From CAVPXC01 sp963709505 (lineage in GTDB: Bacteria; Chloroflexota; Anaerolineae; JAAEKA01), in contig CAVPXC010000013.1 in the NCBI GenBank assembly GCA_963709505.1, positions 34,005-98,004 on the forward strand: 64,000 bases of DNA, given 5' to 3'. Within the stretch, counting starts at the first letter, position 1, and the number at the start of each line of letters is the position of its first letter. Shown in pieces: positions 57,563 to 64,000 of this stretch. The position numbers and the translations under genes are program-made. The notes under the pieces are model-generated. The model made no database searches, was not told the DNA's origin, and saw only the letters and a list, made by a program, of their open reading frames with translations.

Positions 57563-58093
57563 TCACTCCATCACGGCGACTGGCGCTGCAACCACGGTTA
57601 CACCGACCTCGTCGCCACGAATGAGATAGTCAGAGATAAAGCCGCGGTACGCTTCTTTCAGCGCCGCCGATAACTCCGAATAATAGCCAAATCTGCCTCG
57701 GCAGATAGGCGATCCGCAATGACACGTCAAGTCGAAATCAAGCTCCGGCCGCAAGCGCTCGTAGTGACGGTACTCGGTCATGGCGTAATCATAGCGAATT
57801 TCTTCATCTTTGGCAATGTCGCGAAAGGCGTAGAAGTCCGGATAGCCGTGCTCGTTGGTCTTGACGCCGGCATTCGGCTCGCACGAATGGTTCAGATAAC
57901 GCGCCGGCGGATAGACGTCAAGGTGACGGTCCCAGTCGATCTGCAAGGAGAACTCGCTTTGTTCGGGCACAACTCGACCCGTCGCGCTAAACAGAAAATC
58001 ACCTCTCCTGAAGTCCTGCACGGCATAAACACCTAGTCGAATTCCTTCGACGTATCTGAGATAAACAGTTATTGGGCGAAATTGCTCAGTCAT
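57563..58093 (-). CDS. SET-domain protein lysine methyltransferase-like
   Basis: 176 residues. SET motifs: GVYAVQDFRRGDFLF, ARYLNHSCEPNAGVK (the NHSC core), EEIRYDYAMTEY, and a post-SET cysteine cluster LTCHCGSPICRGRFGY. It should transfer methyl from SAM to a lysine; the substrate is unknown. The gene lies four bases from the HAMP sensor and overlaps the ATP-grasp gene by four bases, so they are co-translated. Confidence 0.85.
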   Translation of the reverse strand: MTEQFRPITVYLRYVEGIRLGVYAVQDFRRGDFLFSATGRVVPEQSEFSLQIDWDRHLDVYPPARYLNHSCEPNAGVKTNEHGYPDFYAFRDIAKDEEIRYDYAMTEYRHYERLRPELDFDLTCHCGSPICRGRFGYYSELSAALKEAYRGFISDYLIRGDEVGVTVVAAPVAVME

Positions 58094-59065
58094 TGGTGAT
58101 GGTCACAAGCGGACACATTCGGCTCGTCAAGAAGCCGTGCGATCAAATCGACGTAGGTCAGTCCGGCCTGCTCGGCAAGCGCAGGCATCGCCGAACGGGT
58201 CGGATGCAATCCTGGATTGGGGTTGATTTCCAAGAGTTGGGGGCGCTGGGCATGGTCCATGCGGATGTCAACCCGTCCGATGACCTGGCAGTCAACCGCT
58301 CGATACGCGTGCCAGCCCAGCTCGCACAACTGATGCCGCAAGCTGCCATCGTCTACGGGACAAAAGGTCTGCGGTCTCCATGCCTTCTTGCCGGCCAGGT
58401 CTACCAAATGAATGGCCTCATGCTGGATTTCGACTACGCCTAGCACTTCGGCCGTGTCTCCTGTGCCTATAAGTCCGACGCTGAACTCACGGCCCGGCAA
58501 GTAGTGCTCCACCAGTACCGGCTGCCTGTACAACGCCAGCAGATAGGCTACGCGCTGTGTGAGCGCCTCTGGCGTTGTCACGATCGACGCGGCGGCGATG
58601 CCTTTGGACGAGCCTTCCCTGGCCGGCTTCACAAACAACGGAAAGCCGTCCAGATCGTCAGGCAGGGACGACAGATCGCCCATGTCCGCCACAAGCCAGA
58701 AATCTGGCGTGGGCAAGCCGGCAGACCGCCAGAGTCGCTTGATTATAGCCTTATCGATACAGAGCGTCAACGTGAAGGCATCCGCACCTGTGCAAGGGAT
58801 TTGCATCGCCTCGAGCAACGCAGGTACCTGGGCCTCGCGAGCATGGCCCCAGCGGCCGGCCGCATAGTTGAAGACCAGATCGACCTGCTGGCCACTGGCT
58901 AGAAGGCGCACCAGTCGCGCGATATCGCCGATTCGCACCACTTCGTGCCCCAAAGCCTCGATCGTCTCCGCTAAGTGATCAACTTCAAAGGCAGAGGCAA
59001 ACTCAGCCGTGGCGTCGATGTCCAGTATCCTGCAGCTCGTATACCAGACCGACTTTCATTCGCAT
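58090..59065 (-). CDS. D-alanine-D-alanine-ligase-like ATP-grasp enzyme, frameshifted
   Basis: About 325 residues. The N-terminus (MRMKVGLVYELQD, ATG at 59065) is in one frame; the rest (DHLAETIEALGHEVVRIGDI, LVFNYAAGRWGHAREAQVPA) follows after a break near 59000. ATP-grasp residues: FPLFVKPAREGSSKGIAA, VLVEHYLPGREFSVGLIG, GRVDIRMD and LLEINPNPGL (metal-binding E-x-N). It ligates a carboxylate to an amine; whether this is D-Ala-D-Ala or another substrate is unclear. Four-base overlap with the SET gene. Confidence 0.82.
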
Positions 59066-59138
59066 TTCCGATACCGATGGGATCTTCGCGGCCTCAGCAT
59101 GACAGATCAGTCTGGATGACAGATGAGACGGGGTCGTG

Positions 59139-60482
59139 TCAAAAGTCAAGCTTGTCGAGCACACTTGACCCACGCCCACGCCGCCGCAGCCGCCAATTGA
59201 GCAAACTCGTGTCGTAGACGGACCGCAAGCGCAGCGCCGCCCAAATGCCGACGATGGACGCCACTACGGCAGCCGCCAGATAGCCGTAAGCGTAATTGGC
59301 AAGCCCCAGCCGCAGGCCTGCAAAGACAATTACCGCGGTGATCAAACAGCCGCCCAAGGAGCCAGCCACAAACAGGTAGCTATCCATAAAGATACTAACC
59401 CGGCCACGGCGTTCCTCCGGCACGAGCGACTGAAACTGTTTGCGCGCCGTCTCGTCGACGGTGAATTGCGGCAGTTTCTGCAGAATCACGCCGCCTACGG
59501 CAGCAACGATGCTGGAGACCATGGCCAACATCCAGAGCGAGCCTGCCAACGCGCAAACAGGCAGAATCAAGAAGGTGTTCTTCAGACCGATCTTGGAGAT
59601 GATCCGGCTCGCTAGAAACGCTTGCACGGCAATAGAGGCCAAGGTGACACCAAGACGATACAGGCTGTAGAAGGACTGGTAGCTTGCCGGATTACTGAAG
59701 ACTTGCTCGGACACTGTCAGAAAGTGAAACTCCAGAAAAGTCTCGCAGAAGATCATGGCCACAAGGATGATTGCCAGGAACCGAAACACGGGGATATGGC
59801 GGACAAAGTCCCAACCCTCCGTCAGCGTGGCACCCACGGGTTCGACTTTGTACACCCGGGTGCGGATCTTGGCCCGACGCAATCCAGCGAATACCACAAC
59901 AAGCGATGTCACATAGATCGTGCTACAAAACAGCAAGACGCTGACTGTCCCCAAATTGAACCGGAGAGCCAGCGCGGGGAACACCAGGGCCAATAGGATG
60001 CCGGTCAATCGTCCCGCAAAACCCATGCTGGCGATCAGCGGAAACAGCCGCTGTGACTGAGGCATGTCAAGCAGATCACTCGCCAGAATCCAGAAGACCA
60101 GCGGAAAGAACAGCCATTGTTGCTGCGCCACCAAATAAAGCAGGCCATAGTTGAGCCAGTCGGGCGCCTGGACGATGAACAAGATACTGAGAACGGCAAA
60201 GGTCAACGCCAGCACAGCGCACAGAACCTGCAACAGCTTCCTGCGGTCGAACCGGTCGATAATCAGTGACTGGGCTCCGGTGATCAGCAACGCCAGGCCA
60301 GCGTCCAGCATCCATATGAAGAGGATGTCATTGACGCCAACTTGGGTCAGAAAGTTGCTGACCGCCGTGATCTCGGCCAGTGGCTGGGCTACCGAGTTAG
60401 CGAACAAGAGAAACCCCAGGGTCAGCACCAGGCCTGTCTCTCCAGGGCGGAGCCGGAACACCTGGGTGAGTCGTTGGATCAC
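59139..60482 (-). CDS. 12-helix transporter, MFS or Npt1/Npt2 nucleotide-transporter like
   Basis: 447 residues with about 12 membrane helices and no soluble domain. Starts MIQRLTQVFRLRPGETGLVL; blocks such as SLIIDRFDRRKLLQVLCAVL, FPLIASMGFAGRLTGILLAL and VPEERRGRVSIFMDSYLFVA suggest an MFS fold with resemblance to bacterial ATP:ADP-type transporters. Substrate not known. It lies between the GAF sensor gene and the ATP-grasp gene on the same strand. Confidence 0.7.
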   Translation of the reverse strand: MIQRLTQVFRLRPGETGLVLTLGFLLFANSVAQPLAEITAVSNFLTQVGVNDILFIWMLDAGLALLITGAQSLIIDRFDRRKLLQVLCAVLALTFAVLSILFIVQAPDWLNYGLLYLVAQQQWLFFPLVFWILASDLLDMPQSQRLFPLIASMGFAGRLTGILLALVFPALALRFNLGTVSVLLFCSTIYVTSLVVVFAGLRRAKIRTRVYKVEPVGATLTEGWDFVRHIPVFRFLAIILVAMIFCETFLEFHFLTVSEQVFSNPASYQSFYSLYRLGVTLASIAVQAFLASRIISKIGLKNTFLILPVCALAGSLWMLAMVSSIVAAVGGVILQKLPQFTVDETARKQFQSLVPEERRGRVSIFMDSYLFVAGSLGGCLITAVIVFAGLRLGLANYAYGYLAAAVVASIVGIWAALRLRSVYDTSLLNWRLRRRGRGSSVLDKLDF

Positions 60483-60643
60483 AAAGATGCTCCTGATGCC
60501 CTAGCTGGGGATGGGAGGCGCAGGCTGGCTTGGCGTACGGGGAGGAAAGCGCGGACTGGAGATGCCGATCACACGGGTTTGGCACGGTACGGAAGGTGGG
60601 TTGCCCTCACTGCGCTCCGTCCGAAGCTTTCTAGCCTCCGCGG

Positions 60644-62677
60644 TCAGTTCTGGAAGTACTCAGTGTCGACAATCTCTCCTACCTGCTTGCTCCGCTTGAT
60701 CTCGTCGATCTCGATCCGCAGCTCCTTGATCTGGTTCTTGAGCTGCGCCTCACGTGTTTGAACTTCCTGGGCGTTTTGGATGGCCACCGCCGCCTGGCTG
60801 GCCACGCTCTCAGCACCCGCAGGTCATTGCCGTCGAAGTTGCTGCCCACCAGCTCGATGGCGCCGATCAGCTTGCTTCCAACCTGCAGGGGCACGCCCAG
60901 ATAGGAGCGCGGCGGCACGGCAAGATGGCGCCAGGTGCGATCCAGCGTCGCCTCTTCGGGTGGCGTCGCTAAGAAGCGACCATATCGGCGATCAATAGCC
61001 CTTCCCGTGTCTCAAGTAATTTGCCGGTCAGGCCCATAGGCTGGGCATCGGCACGTCCAGGCAATGGATAGGCGCGCCCTGCAAGTCCCGGGCCGAGCCG
61101 CCATTGCCGGCGCCGGATGTTACGGCGCTGCTGACTGGTTGAACGCCGTCACCCTGAACAACAAACCCATACACGACCAGCTTGCCTTGGGTCTCGTCGG
61201 CCAGGCTGATCTCGGCCGCATCGTAGGAAATGGCGCCGCGCAGCAAAGTGGCCAGGGAGGCCAGGGTCTCGTTGAGATCGATGCTCGAGGAAACCTTGCG
61301 GCCGATGTCGTAGATCGCTCGCAGCTCGGCCGTGCGCGCCTGTAAGGCGACAATCATGCGACTAAACACGCGCGCCAGGTGTCCCACCTCATCGCCTTGG
61401 TGGGTGACATCGGCGATTTGGCCAGGCATGAACGGTCGCTCCGCTTCAACTTCGCCAGCCGTGGTCGCCAAAGTGCTAATAGGTCGGGAGAGAGTACGTG
61501 CAACGAGCAGTGAGGCAATCACGGCTAACACAGCCATCACCGCGGCGATGGCCAGGCCAAGCAAGCGCTGTCGCTCCACCGAGCCTAGGAAACTTGCTTC
61601 CGGCAAATCGACGACGACCATGGACAAACCAGATTGGCCTGCCGCTGCCGAACCCACTCCTTGTGTCGGGTTGGCCACGGGGGCAAAAGCGGCCACATGA
61701 AACGCGCCGTTGCAGCGCTTCGCGTCGAAGGGCGCTGCCGGATCCGTGGGGTGGCAGTAGCGCAAGCTGCCGGCCTTGGCCGACTGAAACGCCTGGGCGA
61801 CGGCGTCGCCCAGAAGCTGCACCGCCGGAATCGGTTCGGGTAAACGAGCTTCCTTTTCAGCCGGCGAGCACGTCGCCGCGTTGTTGGGGCAAACACCGCC
61901 TAGCGGCTTGGCTCCGGCAATCGCGGCCTGCGTTGCGGCGGAAAGCCCGCCCAGACTGCGGTACAACCAGTCGTCACCGCGCGATTGGCTCATCACAATG
62001 CCGTTCGGATCGACCAGATAAATGTTGATTGCTTCGCGCGCCTGCGATGCCACACCCTCGGTTTCAGCGTTCAAGGTCTCTCGAAAAACGTCGTCGATGA
62101 CCTTCTCGTCCAGATGGATTGCGACCGCGCCAACGACCGCCCCGTCTTCCTCGACCGGGGCAGAGAGGCTGATACCCGGCTTGTCGTTGACCAGGTCACG
62201 CCGGAAGCTCGATGTATAAGCTTCGCCAGCCAGGGCTGCCTTGATGAAGTCACGCGTGGAGACATTGCGCCCGACCGTGGCCGGATCGGTGTGCGCCATG
62301 GCTGTACCGGTAGCGTTGTAGATGCCCACCGTGTCGATGTTGCCGTTGGCAAGCTGCATGTTGGATACGGCAGCGTTGAGGTCGCCTTGTCCCCCGGGGG
62401 TGGCATCTGAGATCAAGGCCGCCGCCACCTGCGGATCGCTGGCGACGATACGCAGGAAGCCCTGGCTGTTGCTCAGGACGCCCGAGATGTGCAGCGCGAC
62501 GCTGTTGCCCAGGCGCGCCATGTTGTCGAGCGTCTGTTGGGTTAGCGCAGCCAGGCTGGACGCGCTGATTATCCAGGCAGCCAACAACAGGGGCACCAAC
62601 GAAATCACCAGCATGACGACCACCAGTTTCCTGGAGATGCGCCAATTTCGGAAGGACAACTTGTCTCGCATAGTCAT
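60644..62677 (-). CDS. Cache-HAMP-GAF sensor with terminal coiled coil, frameshifted
   Basis: About 675 residues from ATG 62677 (or 62671). N-terminal membrane helix (LVVVMLVISLVPLLLAAWII), a large extracytoplasmic dCache domain (TVGIYNATGTAMAHTDPATV, GAVAIHLDEKVIDDVFRETL), a second helix (LLGLAIAAVMAVLAVIASLL), a HAMP domain (RPISTLATTAGEVEAERPFM) and a GAF domain (ELRAIYDIGRKVSSSIDLNE). The GAF domain is broken near 61015 and 60815. The end reads IKELRIEIDEIKRSKQVGEI then VDTEYFQN, the same coiled-coil ending as the HAMP sensor. Likely controls a partner rather than having its own enzyme. Confidence 0.78.
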
Positions 62678-62693
62678 TCGAACCTGCCTGAAC

Positions 62694-64000
62694 CTAAATA
62701 CTCCAATCGATGAACTCCGCTGTCGTCGACTGATTCGGCTTAGATTCGGTGGGCTGGCGATAGGCAATCAACATGGTGATATCGTCGAACTGATCGGCGG
62801 TATCAATGAAGTTGGTCAGCGTCGCTTCCGTGCGTTCCAACAGACTCACGGCCGAGTTCCCTGGCACTGCCAGCAGGTCCAGCACGCGTTTTTCGGTAAA
62901 AAACTCGCGCGCTGGGTTGCGGGCCTCGGGCACGCCATCGGTGTAGGTAAACAACATGTCACCCGGCTCGATTACGGCCGAGTCGACCTTGAACTCCACG
63001 CCTGCCATCATCCCGACTGCAGGCCCGGTGGATTTGAGCCTACCTTTGAGCGCGCCATCGGGTCCGATGATGAACGTGGGCGTATGGCCGGCATTGATGT
63101 AGGTTAGGAGACCACTGGCTGGATCCAATATACCCATGAACACCGTGGCGAAATAGTTGAGCTCCATGTGGTTGTCGTTGATGTAGTTGTTGGTCAGGGT
63201 GATCGCGTTTTTCAGGGCCGTGATGCCCGTCGTTGGCGCCGCCGATCCTCGCAGGCTCGCTGCCTGGCGGCGACCGCCGGCCGGGGCATTCTGCAGCACA
63301 TCGGCCCAGTCAACGAGTAGTTCTGCTGGGCAAAGGCGCGGATCAGGTGCGCACCAGGGCCATGAAGATCGCGGTGGAATACCCTTGTCCACTACGTCGC
63401 CGATGACCAGGCCAATGCGCCGGCCCTGGAGCATGGGGAAGATGTCGTAGAAATCGCCGGCGACGTCGCGTGCTGGCAAGCAGTGCGCGGCAAGCTCCCA
63501 GCCTGCCGGTTGGGCAAAGTCCTTGACGAGAAAAAGCTGGCCTGAATATAGCGTGCGATTTCCACGTCATGCTCGATTTTGAGCAGCAACTCCTCCCGCT
63601 GCTGTACCTTTTGTTCATCTCGCAGGCGCTTGTTTTCCAGGTTGAGTTCCAACCGAGCCTGAAGCAGAGCCGGATTGATTGGCAACCAGAGGAAGTCGTC
63701 AACGCCGACCTGCTGGTACTCCTCGATTTCGGCTGTTTCAGCCGGCTGTACCAGAAGCAGGATCGGCATGCCGCTCAGACTTCTGGGTAACCCGCACATG
63801 GGCCGCCAATTCTCGACTGGTCATGTCGGGTAAAGCAGTGCCAAGCAGCATCAAATCAAACGGCTGCTGCGCGAGCGCTTCCGTGGCCTGGCGCCCGGTT
63901 TCCGCTAAAGTCACCTGGTGGCCGAGTTCTTGCAGTACACTCACGAGAATATCGCGGTCGGCCTGGTCACCGCCAACAATCAGGAGCTGGCTTGGTTTGT
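62694..64000 (-). CDS. Degenerate receiver - PP2C (SpoIIE/RsbU) phosphatase, truncated at window end
   Basis: The N-terminus lies beyond the window. A response-regulator-like receiver (QLLIVGGDQADRDILVSVLQ) lacks the phospho-acceptor aspartate: the expected LLD is LLG in FDLMLLGTALPDM, and the conserved lysine is also absent (DFLWLPINPALLQ). A coiled coil (QQREELLLKIEHDVEIARYI) links to a PP2C domain (ARDVAGDFYDIFPM, IGLVIGDVVDKG, YFATVFMGILDPASGLLTYI, NAGHTPTFII, FTYTDGVPEARN, DDITMLIAYR). PP2C proteins of this kind dephosphorylate anti-sigma-factor antagonists. Frame breaks near 63785, 63530, 63380 and 63270. Confidence 0.8.

Overview
The window looks like a chromosomal fragment of a Chloroflexota bacterium, probably Anaerolineae-like. 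This is inferred from the style of the IleRS, the DsbA-VKOR pair, the abundance of CHAT/FGE/TPR proteins, moderately high GC, and degenerate 7-8 bp tandem repeats in intergenic DNA. No 16S or other decisive marker is present. Many genes are interrupted by single-base frameshifts in otherwise conserved sequence (ileS, the DksA-like gene, a cysQ-like gene, an S41 protease, csm5, csx1, cas6, the CHAT genes, the GAF and PP2C genes). This density suggests indel errors in a long-read assembly, although some genes may be true pseudogenes. Such genes are given as one locus with the approximate shift positions.

Layout. 1-5.3 kb: end of ileS, a DksA/TraR zinc-finger protein, lspA, a metallophosphoesterase and a TIM-barrel isomerase. 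5.4-9.3 kb (minus): glycan genes (O-antigen ligase, GtrA, GT4 glycosyltransferase, membrane protein). 9.5-10.8 kb: DsbA-like protein plus VKOR for disulfide formation. 10.9-16.5 kb (minus): mtnP, cysQ-like, tmRNA (ssrA) with terminator, smpB and two S41 proteases. 16.8-25.9 kb: a TlpA-like thioredoxin, a 5.2 kb double-CHAT/NTPase/TPR gene with nine near-identical 144-bp repeats, a secreted alpha/beta hydrolase, a dockerin-like secreted protein and an ICMT-like methyltransferase.

26.2-41.5 kb is the main accessory island, a type III-A CRISPR-Cas locus. In order: a Card1/Can2-like CARF nuclease, cas10/csm1 (GGDD cyclase, no HD motif seen), csm2, csm3, csm4, csm5, a small unknown ORF plus an AT-richer HEAT-repeat protein with a C-terminal HEPN RNase motif but no CARF, a Csx1-type CARF-HEPN protein, a VapBC-like pair on the other strand, csx15, a two-helix membrane protein overlapping a CARF protein, cas6, a leader with a strong promoter-like site, and a 17-repeat array whose last repeat is cut by an IS1182-type element. 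No cas1/cas2 is present. The expected logic is target-RNA-activated Cas10 making cyclic oligoadenylate, which drives several effectors; Csx15 may remove the signal.

43.5-51.8 kb is a degraded mobile region: HigBA-like and DUF433/DUF5615 toxin-antitoxin pairs, a CHAT-TM-FGE protein followed by what looks like the start of a truncated reverse transcriptase (a possible dead diversity-generating retroelement), secreted proteins and an integrase remnant. 51.8-54.2 kb: an SDR oxidoreductase, a membrane protein and OsmC. 54.5-64 kb: a signalling island with two tandem MinD/ParA-like proteins (the second without Walker lysines) facing a minus-strand series made of a degenerate-receiver PP2C phosphatase, a Cache/HAMP/GAF protein, a transporter, an ATP-grasp ligase, a SET-domain protein, a HAMP sensor and a winged-helix protein.
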